Source of the DNA: Lachnospiraceae bacterium 28-4
GTDB lineage: Bacteria > Bacillota > Clostridia > Lachnospirales > Lachnospiraceae
NCBI GenBank assembly: GCA_000403275.2
Contig: KE159599.1
Coordinates: 1,101,548 to 1,165,547 of the forward strand
DNA: 64,000 nucleotides
Direction of reading: 5' to 3'
The position numbers were made by a program, and so were the translations under genes. Numbering within the stretch: the first letter of the stretch is position 1; every line of letters begins with the position of its first letter. Below are positions 27,645 through 36,201 of this stretch, one piece after another. The notes under the pieces were generated by a model. The model was not told the DNA's origin, did no database searches, and was given only the letters and a program-made list of their open reading frames with translations.

Positions 27645-29616
27645 TTTCCACACTAACTACCACCGTCTTTCCTGCCACGGCATCTATTCCCGTATGAAAA
27701 GATGCTTTTCCCCCGTTTCCCTGCTCGGTTATAATACATACTGTCGTATCCGGGTGCCCGGCCGCTTTGATTTTATCCCTGTCAAACCGGATCAGCGGGG
27801 TCCCTGCCGCCACGTCTTCCCCCTCTTTTACCAAATATTCAAATCCGTCGCCCTTCATATCCACCGTATCAATTCCTACATGCAGCAAGATCTCCATGCC
27901 GTTTCCCAGCCTCATTCCGCATGCATGGCGGGAGTCCTCCATTAAAATAGCGATCGTGCCGTCCACCGGCGCATAAAGGATATTGTTCTCAGGTATGATC
28001 GCAAGCCCCTCCCCCATAACGCCTTCGGAAAATACACCGTCTCCTACTTCTTTCAACGGAATCGCTCTTCCGCTCAAAAATGCTTTCCATTCTTTCGCAC
28101 TGCTTTTCACATCACCTTTTTGTCCGTCGCCTTTATCCGAATTTCCTTCCCCTCCGTTTCCATCTACGGAAAAAGCAGAATGTGCCGCCTGTGCCTGTGC
28201 CATTTCGGCAAATTTCTTTTTTCCAACCATAAAAGTAAGGATAAACGGCACACCTGCCGCAATCGCCATGCAGATTGCAAAGCTGACCATATATTTTGGC
28301 TGGATGGACAAGATTCCGGGAAGCCCTCCCACGCCGATCGCATTCGCTGTCGTTCCGGTAGCCACGCACACCACCGCCGCACAGGCCGAACCGATCATAC
28401 CGCATATAAAAGGATAAGCAAACTTTAAATTAACACCGAAAATAGCCGGTTCCGTTACGCCAAGATAACAAGAAATACAAGCCGGAACGTTCACCTCCTG
28501 TGCTTCCGCATCTTTTCTCTGGAGGGCAATCATTCCTAATACCGCAGAACCCTGGGCGATATTGGATAATGCGATCATCGGCCACAGCATCGTTCCGCCG
28601 TAATCCGCAATCAACTGCAAATCAATAGCATTTGACATATGATGAAGCCCCGTGATTACCAAAGGTGCATAAACAAAACCGAACACTGCCCCGAAAATAA
28701 CTTTAAACGAACCCGTAATCCCTGCATACACTACGGAAGAAATCACAGAACCTATTTTCCAGCCCACCGGCCCGAGAATAAAATGCGCTGCTATTACCGC
28801 CAGAAGCAGACTGCAAAACGGAACGACTATCATCGAAACCACCTGAGGCGTTATCTTCCGGAAAAATCTTTCCAAATATACCAACGTAAACGCTGCCAGT
28901 ATCGCCGGGATTACCTGCGCCTGATAGCCGATCATGTTCACCTGGAAGCCTCCGAAATTCCATACGGGAATATCCCCTGCCGCAGTCCCTGCCACAGCGT
29001 AAGCGTTCAACAACTGTCCTGACACTAATGTTAGTCCAAGTATAATACCTAACATCTGTGTCGTTCCCATCTTTTTTGTCACCGACCAACAGATACCCAC
29101 CGGAAGCATATGAAAGACCGCTTCTCCGATCAGCCATAAAAAGCTGTCGATCCCCGCCCAAAACTGGCTGATATCGCATAACGTCTTCGTTCCGTTTTCA
29201 AACAAATACAGACTATCGATACAATTTCTGAATCCCAAAATCAAACCGCCCGTAATAATAGCTGGAATCAGCGGAGCAAAAATCTCCGCCAGAGCGGTCA
29301 CGATTCTCTGAAGCACATTCTGGTTCTGCTTTGCCGCCTGCTTTACCGCATCCTTGGAAACCCCTTCGATTTCTGCCACAGCAACAAAATCATTATAAAA
29401 ATCTGCTACCGTATTCCCGATAATCACCTGGAACTGCCCTGACTGTGTAAAGCTCCCTTTTACCGCCTTCATTGCTTCAATCTTCTTCACATCCGCCTTT
29501 GCCGGCTCGTTCAAAACAAAACGCATACGCGTCATGCAATGCGATACCGCCGCAATATTCCCTTTACCTCCCACCAAACCGAGAAGCTCTTTCGCATCCT
29601 CTGCATACTTGCCCAT
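27598..29616 (-). CDS. treB: Trehalose PTS EIIBC with fused EIIA
   Basis: This 672-residue PTS permease has EIIB with the active Cys in VSHCMTRMRF, an EIIC membrane domain with TGLHHMSNAID and GVTEPAIFGVNLK, as in TreB proteins, and a C-terminal EIIA domain with the active His in ILLHVGIDTVDMKG. TreB of enteric bacteria lacks EIIA; fusion is common in clostridia. The last 18 residues (SVERSSKAHARGRFAKNF) are basic, lie within palindromic DNA and look unlike an EIIA tail, suggesting that a repeat has altered the end of the gene. The promoter has a TreR operator between -35 and -10. Substrate call rests on treC and treR next door. Confidence 0.9.
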   Translation of the reverse strand: MGKYAEDAKELLGLVGGKGNIAAVSHCMTRMRFVLNEPAKADVKKIEAMKAVKGSFTQSGQFQVIIGNTVADFYNDFVAVAEIEGVSKDAVKQAAKQNQNVLQRIVTALAEIFAPLIPAIITGGLILGFRNCIDSLYLFENGTKTLCDISQFWAGIDSFLWLIGEAVFHMLPVGICWSVTKKMGTTQMLGIILGLTLVSGQLLNAYAVAGTAAGDIPVWNFGGFQVNMIGYQAQVIPAILAAFTLVYLERFFRKITPQVVSMIVVPFCSLLLAVIAAHFILGPVGWKIGSVISSVVYAGITGSFKVIFGAVFGFVYAPLVITGLHHMSNAIDLQLIADYGGTMLWPMIALSNIAQGSAVLGMIALQRKDAEAQEVNVPACISCYLGVTEPAIFGVNLKFAYPFICGMIGSACAAVVCVATGTTANAIGVGGLPGILSIQPKYMVSFAICMAIAAGVPFILTFMVGKKKFAEMAQAQAAHSAFSVDGNGGEGNSDKGDGQKGDVKSSAKEWKAFLSGRAIPLKEVGDGVFSEGVMGEGLAIIPENNILYAPVDGTIAILMEDSRHACGMRLGNGMEILLHVGIDTVDMKGDGFEYLVKEGEDVAAGTPLIRFDRDKIKAAGHPDTTVCIITEQGNGGKASFHTGIDAVAGKTVVVSVERSSKAHARGRFAKNF

Positions 29617-29656
29617 AAGTTATCCTCCTTCAACTATATATGAACCCGCTCCAACA

Positions 29657-29709
29657 TGTTTAAACAAGTGCTATAATCCATTTATATCATACTTGTTTAA
29701 ACATGTCAA
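29657..29709 (-). promoter_or_regulatory. treB promoter with two TreR operators
   Basis: On the minus strand, TTGACA (29704-29709) and TATAAA (29681-29686) are 17 bases apart. The palindrome TGTTTAAACA fills the spacer at 29694-29703, and a second copy lies downstream of the transcript start at 29657-29666. Both are extended to ACNTGTTTAAACANGT. Binding would block polymerase directly. Confidence 0.85.
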
Positions 29710-29747
29710 CCGTTTTTTATTTTCTTTTTCATGATAATATGAGGCTG

Positions 29748-30070
29748 TCATATGTGGAAAGTTTGGAGGCCGGCAGGGCGGGGAATGGGATGGAGGCAGC
29801 CGGGAGCGGGGGTGGGATTTTCGGACTGTTGCGCACAATCAGCTATTTTACTTATGAAATGATCGATAGACAGGGAAAATCGCCAAGGAGGGCGATTTTA
29901 GGAAACGCAGGGCAGGATGCCCGTTGTTTCCGTCCCGTCCGGTTTGAAACGCTTACCCCATTTCATTAGTAAAATCTGATTGGAAGCTCCAGTCCGAAAA
30001 TCCCACCCCCGCTCCCGGCTGCCTCCATCCCATTCCCCGCCCTGCCGGCCTCCAAACTTTCCACATATGA
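29748..30070. repeat. Fold-back element A: 80-bp perfect inverted repeat with conserved core
   Basis: Bases 29748-29827 and 29991-30070 are exact complements over all 80 positions; I compared them base by base. The left arm is G-rich. The 163 bases between contain further stems: ATTTTACTTATGAAATG pairs with CATTTCATTAGTAAAAT (one mismatch), AAAATCGCC with GGCGATTTT, GGGC with GCCC, and GGAAAC with GTTTCC. The core edges, GTTGCG(C)ACAATC and CTGATTGGAAGCTCC, recur in element B at 63849-63896, where the arms have quite different sequence. It lies between the divergent treB and treR promoters. Confidence 0.85.
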
Positions 30071-30095
30071 TTTCCACATATGATCCCCGCCCTTA

Positions 30096-30143
30096 TTGAC
30101 ATCTTTCTTCTGCGTATTATAATAAATTTGTAATGTTTAAACA
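30096..30143 (+). promoter_or_regulatory. treR promoter with one TreR operator
   Basis: TTGACA (30096-30101), a 16-base spacer and TATAAT (30118-30123). The palindrome TGTTTAAACA at 30134-30143 sits just after the expected transcript start, which fits autoregulation. Confidence 0.82.
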
Positions 30144-30187
30144 AATACCACCATTCCAAAGATTTTACTTTTTTCAGGAGGTTTTTT

Positions 30188-30919
30188 ATGCCAAAAGCGA
30201 AGTATGATTTCATATATAAGGATTTAAAAAGCCGCATTGAAAATGGCGAATACGAGTTCCAGGAACTCCTCCCTTCGGAAAACCATCTCGTCCTCACTTA
30301 CGGCTGTTCCCGCAATACCGTCCGCCGGGCCGTTGCGGCTCTCGTTACGGACGGCTATGTCCAGACGATGCAGGGGAAAGGCGTGCGCAATATATTCGAA
30401 CCCGCGCAGCAGACTTCTTTTACTTTAGGAGGCATCGAATCTTTTAAAGAATCCGCCCTCCGCAACCGGCAGACGCCGAGAACAAAAGTCCTTTGCTTTA
30501 CCGAACTGACCGCCGATGAAAAAATTTCAAAAAAAACCGGATTTCCCCCCGGTTCGCAGCTTTACTATCTCCAACGGCTCCACTATCTGGATGATAAAGC
30601 ACTGATTCTCAACCACAATTATTTTTTAAAGGATATCGTGCCTTCCCTGACTCCGGAAATCGCTGAAAATTCCATCTATGAATATTTGGAAAATACGTTG
30701 CGCATTTCCATCGTTACAAGCAAAAGAGTCATGACTGTGGAAAAAATGACGCAAATAGATGAAAAATACCTGGAGCTTGGGGATTATAACTGCCTTGCCG
30801 TCGTCAGCAGCCAGACATATAACAGCGACGGCATCATGTTCGAATATACCCAGTCCCGCCACAGACCGGACTACTTTCGGTTTCAGGATAACGCAACGCG
30901 GCGGCCAGCATCACACTGA
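30188..30919 (+). CDS. treR: GntR-family trehalose operon repressor
   Basis: This 243-residue regulator has an N-terminal GntR winged helix (IYKDLKSRIENGEYEFQEL, LPSENHLVLTYGCSRNTVRR) and a C-terminal UTRA ligand domain (YYLQRLHYLDDKALILNHNY, and the end FEYTQSRHRPDYFRF). This is the TreR/FarR pattern; the expected inducer is trehalose 6-phosphate. AGGAGG lies upstream of the ATG at 30188. Three TGTTTAAACA palindromes, two at treB and one at its own promoter, are the obvious operators. It is divergent from treB, with fold-back element A between. Confidence 0.92.
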   Translation: MPKAKYDFIYKDLKSRIENGEYEFQELLPSENHLVLTYGCSRNTVRRAVAALVTDGYVQTMQGKGVRNIFEPAQQTSFTLGGIESFKESALRNRQTPRTKVLCFTELTADEKISKKTGFPPGSQLYYLQRLHYLDDKALILNHNYFLKDIVPSLTPEIAENSIYEYLENTLRISIVTSKRVMTVEKMTQIDEKYLELGDYNCLAVVSSQTYNSDGIMFEYTQSRHRPDYFRFQDNATRRPASH

Positions 30920-30958
30920 CCGCCACCGGATCCAATCTCTAAAAAAGCATCGGGCTTT

Positions 30959-31930
30959 CTATTCTATCCCTCTCTCTAACCAGTATTGCCATACTCCTGC
31001 ATCTTCGCCAAGCCACAAGTTCTCCTGCCGATCAGGGCATTCCAATACTCTGCCCGCCGTTTCCGATTCCTCGTATTTGCTCCAGAATTCGGATTCCGTC
31101 TGGTACGGCTCCACATCGCTCCAGGGCAAAATAACGCTGTAAACATTGTTTTTCGGCGCACTTCCGGTAATTCCCTCCGGTTTCGGATCCACCGACAAAC
31201 CTATGGAAAAATTTTTCTCGGACGTAATGTGGAAAAAAGGCCGGAAATCATAAGATTCGCCCTCTTCGCCGCCCTCCCCAGAAAACCATTCCAGCAAATA
31301 ACGCCTCATTTCTTCCTCATACGGCATTTCTTCTCCGTATTTCCTGTTGGCGGCCTGAAGCCACAAATCAATAAAATCTTCATCGATCCGCAAGATATCT
31401 GCCAATTCGTATACTTCTCCCGTCATCAAATCCAGATTTATTCCCCGCTCCGCACTGTAAACGTAGTAAACCGGATCGATAGGCGCATATATTTCCTTGA
31501 AATCCACGCTCAACAAATATTGGCTATGATAAGCCACGTCGCATCGCACGTCGCTGCTGAAAATTGTATACTCTTCCTGCAATTTGCGAACCTCTTCATC
31601 CGGCTCAAAATGCCAGTAATTCACCCTGTCCATGGCAGTATCATACAATAACTGGTTTATCAGCGTCTGTGTTTCCTCTTCCGTTCCCTCCAGTCTGGGA
31701 TATTCCACTGTCAGCACTTCCAAATAGTCATACTGCTCCGAGTACTGCACATAATACTGTTCCTTCTGTACCGTATAATCGCCCTGCCCCTTCGGAGAAT
31801 GTTCTGCCAGCATCGTATATGCTTTGATTCCTATGATCAAGGCAATACAGACGGAAAAAATCAGAACAACAAGCTTTTTCTCCTTCTTTCCCTCCGACTG
31901 CCCCTTTCCTTCCAGATCCATTTCATTCAT
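30959..31930 (-). CDS. Membrane-anchored RsiV-like protein (DUF3298/DUF4163 type)
   Basis: The protein has 323 residues, with a short charged cytoplasmic N-terminus, one membrane helix (LVVLIFSVCIALIIGIKAYT) and an extracellular domain. The outer part has the features of the RsiV/DUF3298 family: VEYPRLEG, TLINQLLYDTA, YLLSVDFKEIYA, GINLDLMTGEVYELADIL. RsiV is an anti-sigma factor that binds lysozyme, but the cytoplasmic part here is short and no sigma factor gene lies beside it, so that role is not assured. The start at 31930 follows GGAGG; an upstream frame to 31975 lacks one. A small stem with six T follows on the minus strand at its 3' end. Confidence 0.75.
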   Translation of the reverse strand: MNEMDLEGKGQSEGKKEKKLVVLIFSVCIALIIGIKAYTMLAEHSPKGQGDYTVQKEQYYVQYSEQYDYLEVLTVEYPRLEGTEEETQTLINQLLYDTAMDRVNYWHFEPDEEVRKLQEEYTIFSSDVRCDVAYHSQYLLSVDFKEIYAPIDPVYYVYSAERGINLDLMTGEVYELADILRIDEDFIDLWLQAANRKYGEEMPYEEEMRRYLLEWFSGEGGEEGESYDFRPFFHITSEKNFSIGLSVDPKPEGITGSAPKNNVYSVILPWSDVEPYQTESEFWSKYEESETAGRVLECPDRQENLWLGEDAGVWQYWLERGIE

Positions 31931-32002
31931 ACCAGCCTCCATGATATCGCCGCGCGGCATCCCAAATCTAAGCAAGAAATACCATTTTTCAGGTATTTCC
32001 CC

Positions 32003-33433
32003 CTATAAGTCGTAGTACATCTTGAACTCCGCCGGATTGGGGATCTGTTCCATCTTTTTCAGTTCTCCCCGTTTGCGGGCAATCCACACATCGATCAGGC
32101 GCTGAGGAAATACACCGCCCTTTGTCAAATATTCATGATCCGCCTCCAGCGCATCCAAGGCCTCTCCTAAAGACTTTGGCAGCCCTTTGATCTTCTTCTG
32201 CTCCTCTTCGGACAGAGAATAAAGGTTGAAATCATAAGGCCCCCATCCATTTTTTTCCGGGTCAATCTGATTCTCGATCCCATCCAGCCCCGCCATAAGA
32301 ATTGCGGCATATGCGTAGTACGGATTTGCCGTCGCATCCGGGTTGCGCAGTTCAAACCGTTTCGTCTCCGGTGTCTTGGCATAAGCAGGAATACGGATTA
32401 CCGCGCTGCGGTTAGAAGTCGCATAACCCACTGTAACCGGCGCTTCGAATCCCGGAACCAGCCTTTTGAAAGAGTTGGTGGAAGGATTGGTAAATGCGCA
32501 CAAGGACGCAATATGTTTCAAAAGTCCTCCGATAAAATAATGCGCCGTGCGGCTCAATCCCGAATAACCTTTTTCATCGTAAAACAGCGGTTCTCCATCC
32601 TTCAGCAGCAGCATATGCACATGCAGGCCGCTTCCCGCTTCCTGATAGATCGGCTTTGGAAGAAAAGTCGCCGTCTTCCCTTCTTTCGCCGCCATATTCT
32701 TAATGATATATTTAATGACCATCGTATTATCCGCCATCGCGGGCATATCCGCCAGTTCCACTTCGATCTCCATCTGGCCGGGGCCGCCCACCTCGTGATG
32801 ATGGTATTTTACTTTGATCCCCCAGTCTTCCATCATCATGCACATCCGGCTGCGCAAATCGTATCCTACATCCTGCGGGGAAGCCACATGGTATCCCCCT
32901 TTATAGGGTACTTCATAACCATTATTTCCTTCCGTATCCAGACTACAGTTCCAGTCAGCCTGTTTCGTATCTATCCGATATCCGCACTGCTGAGGAGTCA
33001 CCTCATAGCGGGCGCTGTCAAATAAATAAAATTCAAACTCCGGCCCGATGATCATTCTGTCCGCGATCCCGCTTTCCTTCATATATTCCAACGCCCGCAG
33101 ACTCACATTTTTCGGGTACTGGTCGAACGGCTGATTCTCCCCCTTCCCGATCATACATACGTTGCCGCACATTGTCAGCGTTGGCACCTCCGCAAACGGA
33201 TCCACATAAGCCGTGTCCGGATCGGGCAAAAATACCATATCGCTCTTTTCGATCGGAGCATACCCATAGTTGGAACCGTCGAAGCCGATCCCGTAGGTAA
33301 ACGTGTCCTCGCAAAACCGCTCTACCGGAATCGTAATGTGCCTCCACCGGCCGTCGATATCCGTCATTTTAAAATCGATCATACGGATATGCTTCTCCTC
33401 ACATAATTTTTTAATTTTTTCCATCTTGTCCAT
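32003..33433 (-). CDS. glnA: Glutamine synthetase, type I
   Basis: This 476-residue enzyme makes glutamine from glutamate, ammonia and ATP in the cytoplasm. Family motifs are clear: the N-terminal FKMTDIDGRWRHITIP, the beta-grasp FDGSNYGYAPIEKSDM, the metal-binding GPEFEFYLF, the glutamate site GSGLHVHMLL, the ATP site KPIYQEAGSG, and the C-terminal NPYYAYAAILMAGLDGI. There is no Tyr in a recognisable adenylylation loop, as in Firmicutes GSI-alpha enzymes, which are controlled by feedback and GlnR. A TATAAT lies upstream on the minus strand near 33470. No GlnR gene is nearby. Confidence 0.95.
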   Translation of the reverse strand: MDKMEKIKKLCEEKHIRMIDFKMTDIDGRWRHITIPVERFCEDTFTYGIGFDGSNYGYAPIEKSDMVFLPDPDTAYVDPFAEVPTLTMCGNVCMIGKGENQPFDQYPKNVSLRALEYMKESGIADRMIIGPEFEFYLFDSARYEVTPQQCGYRIDTKQADWNCSLDTEGNNGYEVPYKGGYHVASPQDVGYDLRSRMCMMMEDWGIKVKYHHHEVGGPGQMEIEVELADMPAMADNTMVIKYIIKNMAAKEGKTATFLPKPIYQEAGSGLHVHMLLLKDGEPLFYDEKGYSGLSRTAHYFIGGLLKHIASLCAFTNPSTNSFKRLVPGFEAPVTVGYATSNRSAVIRIPAYAKTPETKRFELRNPDATANPYYAYAAILMAGLDGIENQIDPEKNGWGPYDFNLYSLSEEEQKKIKGLPKSLGEALDALEADHEYLTKGGVFPQRLIDVWIARKRGELKKMEQIPNPAEFKMYYDL

Positions 33434-33685
33434 AATTGGAACCCCCTTCCCATAACGTGTTTTTTATTATAACATATCGGCTTCTTCCGCACTACTTTTT
33501 TTATTTTTAATGTCCGCCGTACCTGCCAGCCCATCCCTTGCCTTCCAACAGTAACTATTCCCGTTCCTCTTTCATATTTATATCATATAATCGGCATAGA
33601 GGTTTGCGGAAATGATGGATTTGCAGAATATCCTCCCTGCCCCCTATCCCCCCTCTATCCCCATCAAAAAAGGAGAATCACAATC
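33434..33685. other. Intergenic region between glnA and the split SpoIID/LysM gene
   Basis: Besides the glnA -10 box (near 33470) and a ribosome site for the plus-strand gene (AAAAGGAG at 33668-33675), I see a pyrimidine-rich stretch and no RNA or repeat. A CATATAAT at about 33580 might be a -10 element, but no matching sporulation-type -35 box lies at the proper distance. Confidence 0.4.
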
Positions 33686-34372
33686 ATGGCTATCGGTTAT
33701 CTAACCATACAGACACGGACAGCCCAGGATGCCGTTCCATTAAGCGGTGTACAAATCCGCATCATGGACAACCAGGGAAATCCTGTCTACTCTCTGACAA
33801 CGGATGAAAACGGTGAAACACAAAAGGTTCCCCTGGAAACGGTCAGCAAAAGTTTTTCCCAGAATCCATATTATACGGGAACGCCGTACAACAGCTATTC
33901 CGTTCTTGCCCGGGCGGCAGGTTTCAATTCCCTTTATGTTTCGGATATCCCTATATTTGAGGAAGAAACAGCCATTCTTCCGATCGCCCTTATACCGATG
34001 CAGGAGTCTCAACGCAGCCCCATACAGGCCGAGATTTCTATCGGGAAACCAGCGGTCGCCATGCAGACCCAGCGCCAGCAGGAAGGAACGGTAGCAGAAC
34101 CCTATGTGCTGCGGCAAGTGGTTATTCCCAATCCTATTACTGTCCATCTCGGCCCGCCAAGCGCATCCGCTTCCAATGTCCAGGTTTCGTTTCCTGATTA
34201 TGTAAAAAATGTAGCCAGCAGCGAAATCTATCCTACCTGGCCGGAAGCCTCTCTGAGAGCTAACATTTACGCCATTATTACGTTCGCGCTGAACAGGGTC
34301 TATACGGAATGGTGGGGAAACCACCGCCCGTATCATACAAACTCCTTTCCATTAACTCTTTTCCCGCCATAG
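33686..34372 (+). CDS. N-terminal part of a split SpoIID-domain protein
   Basis: This reads 228 residues, of which the first 209 belong to the host gene and the last 19 (from 34313) to the inserted element. Residues 1-100 look like a beta-sandwich (YLTIQTRTAQDAVPLSGVQI). From about residue 168 a SpoIID domain starts (FPDYVKNVASSEIYPTWPEA, then LRANIYAIITFALNRVYTEW) and is cut in the middle. The rest of the domain resumes at 36214 (YRNQGYSFDITNSTAYDQYF). There is no signal peptide, so a mother-cell protein is likely if it is a sporulation gene. Removing 1901 bases joins TGG-T to AC in frame and restores a 605-residue protein. Confidence 0.85.
   Translation: MAIGYLTIQTRTAQDAVPLSGVQIRIMDNQGNPVYSLTTDENGETQKVPLETVSKSFSQNPYYTGTPYNSYSVLARAAGFNSLYVSDIPIFEEETAILPIALIPMQESQRSPIQAEISIGKPAVAMQTQRQQEGTVAEPYVLRQVVIPNPITVHLGPPSASASNVQVSFPDYVKNVASSEIYPTWPEASLRANIYAIITFALNRVYTEWWGNHRPYHTNSFPLTLFPP
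34302..34325 (+). other. Left attachment site (attL) of the intervening element
   Basis: Host sequence ATACGGAATGGT is followed by element sequence GGGGAAACC. The predicted crossover is at GT, 34312-34313. The rejoined site would read GGAATGGTACCGGAACC, with the palindrome GGTACC at its centre. Confidence 0.65.
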
Positions 34373-34457
34373 CTTACCCATTTCCCGCATCTTCCGAATG
34401 CAATTTCCATTCCCTGCATAAAATGCAGTAAATAATAGAAAAACCAAAGGACAGCAT

Positions 34458-34613
34458 ATGTTCTCACAATCATTTATCTATCCATTCCAAAACCAAGAAG
34501 TTAGGGTCACTATCCAATCCCCCAAACAGCCAAACCCCAAAAATGAACAAGATCTGATCCGGTACCTGAAAGAAATTTACCTGCAAAAAACAGAGGAAAA
34601 TTTCCATGCGTAA
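34458..34613 (+). CDS. 51-aa protein of the intervening element, possible recombination factor
   Basis: This is a short ORF starting ATG at 34458 with AAAGGA six bases upstream. The product begins MFSQSFIYPFQNQEVRV and ends YLQKTEENFHA; it is hydrophilic and has no known domain. Its last codons overlap the recombinase start (ATG at 34606) by eight bases, so translation of the two is coupled. Being the only other gene of the element, it could be the directionality factor that lets the serine recombinase excise. That role is inferred from position alone. Confidence 0.6.
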   Translation: MFSQSFIYPFQNQEVRVTIQSPKQPNPKNEQDLIRYLKEIYLQKTEENFHA

Positions 34614-36201
34614 AAAAGTAAGAACTCTCTTAAGAGTATCTTCCAGGCAGCAGCTTCGCGATAACGATATTCCCATCCAAAGAGCGGAAGCGGAGCAATA
34701 TATTTTAAGCCGCCCCGACTGGCAATTCGACAAAGAATATATGGAAAAAGCCGTATCCGCTTATAAAAACGGCGTGGAAGACCGGAAAGTCCTTCAGGAT
34801 ATCATGGCCGATGCACAGAAACATGAGTTTGACGTGCTGCTCACTTATATGTCCGACCGAATCGGCAGACAGGAGGAATACAGCTTTTACGTAGCAGCCC
34901 TGAACAAACTTGGCATCGAGGTATGGACGATCAAAGACGGCCAGTTGAAAACCGGCGACCACGTCGATAAACTGCTCAACTACATACGCTTCTGGCAAAA
35001 CGAAGGAGAAAGCAAAAAAACCGGCATGCGGGTACGGGATCATCAGATTGAGCTGGTAAAATCAGGAAAATTTGTAGGCGGCAAAGCCCCCTTTGGCTAC
35101 CGGCTGATTCCATCCGGCATCATCAGCAGCCATGGCAGAGCATTGAAAAAGCTGGAAATTGTGGAAAAGGACGCCGAAATCGTCAGAAAAATATACTTTT
35201 TAGCAACTCATTGCGGCATGGGCTATGGAAAAATTGCAAATGCCCTGAACGAAGACGGGATACCCGCCATTCTCGCAACCCAATGGAAACCTTCCACTAT
35301 AGCCAGTATCTTGAAAAATCCGATTTATATGGGATACTATGCCTTGAACCGCAGAGTCAATCACGGCAGTTTTACGAGATTGGACCGCAAAGACTGGATC
35401 TATTCGAAAGAACAAATACCGGAATTGGTAATTATCCAAAAACAGGACTGGGAAAAAGCCCAGCAAATCCGGGAAGCCAGGAAGGCAAAGCTGCATTCCC
35501 ATGCAGCAGGAACATCCTGCGACGCCCCTTTTTCCTTTCCCCTCCGCACCTCTGGCAGACTCGCCTTAATAGGACTGGCCTATTGCGGTTACTGCGGGAG
35601 CAAATTAAAAAACGGAAGCTATTATCAACACCGAACCGGAAAACCGTGCCAGGAGCAGCCCGCTTTTACCGGAAGATACCTCTGTCCCCAAAAATGCCCG
35701 GCCCGTTCCTGCTACTCCCAGAACTATCTGGAAAGCGCCGTCTTCTGGGCCGCAGAGCAGATTCTGGAACAAATACAAAGCATAGATATTTCGGAAGATC
35801 TGCATCAAATATATGTACAAAAGCAAAAAAAGCTGCGCCAGGAAGCGGATATGCTTCAAAAAAAGAAGCAGCAGCTCCGGCTCGACATATCCTCCCTGGA
35901 GGAAAAAATACCCGAAGCTATTCGAGGAGACTACTTTTTCAGTGCGGAAAAGCTATCCTCCATATTGTCAGAAAAAGAACTGTCTTTTTCCGCTTTACAG
36001 GAACAGGAACGATCATTGCTCGCCGAACTCCGCCGGGCAGAACGTGAGCAAAGCGAACAAACACCAAAGGAACCATATCTTCCCGACTGGAAAAAAGAAT
36101 TTCAAAACAGTGATACCGCAGCAAAACAAATGCTCTTATTTCACCTGATAGAAAAAATTATAGTAAAAGATAACGATATTACCATAAACTTGAAAATTTG
36201 A
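34606..36201 (+). CDS. Large serine recombinase
   Basis: This 531-residue site-specific recombinase has an N-terminal resolvase domain with the catalytic Ser in LLRVSSRQQ (Ser12) and partner arginines in LTYMSDRIGRQEE. The recombinase domain follows (GGKAPFGYRLIPSG, then IANALNEDGIPAI and ILKNPIYMGYYALNRR), then a zinc ribbon (YCGYCGSKLKNGSYY with later CPQKCPARSC) and a C-terminal coiled coil (residues about 405-490). This is the SpoIVCA/TnpX/phage-integrase type. The gene nearly fills the element, and its stop lies 12 bases before the crossover site. It starts inside the 51-aa ORF. Confidence 0.93.
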   Translation: MRKKVRTLLRVSSRQQLRDNDIPIQRAEAEQYILSRPDWQFDKEYMEKAVSAYKNGVEDRKVLQDIMADAQKHEFDVLLTYMSDRIGRQEEYSFYVAALNKLGIEVWTIKDGQLKTGDHVDKLLNYIRFWQNEGESKKTGMRVRDHQIELVKSGKFVGGKAPFGYRLIPSGIISSHGRALKKLEIVEKDAEIVRKIYFLATHCGMGYGKIANALNEDGIPAILATQWKPSTIASILKNPIYMGYYALNRRVNHGSFTRLDRKDWIYSKEQIPELVIIQKQDWEKAQQIREARKAKLHSHAAGTSCDAPFSFPLRTSGRLALIGLAYCGYCGSKLKNGSYYQHRTGKPCQEQPAFTGRYLCPQKCPARSCYSQNYLESAVFWAAEQILEQIQSIDISEDLHQIYVQKQKKLRQEADMLQKKKQQLRLDISSLEEKIPEAIRGDYFFSAEKLSSILSEKELSFSALQEQERSLLAELRRAEREQSEQTPKEPYLPDWKKEFQNSDTAAKQMLLFHLIEKIIVKDNDITINLKI

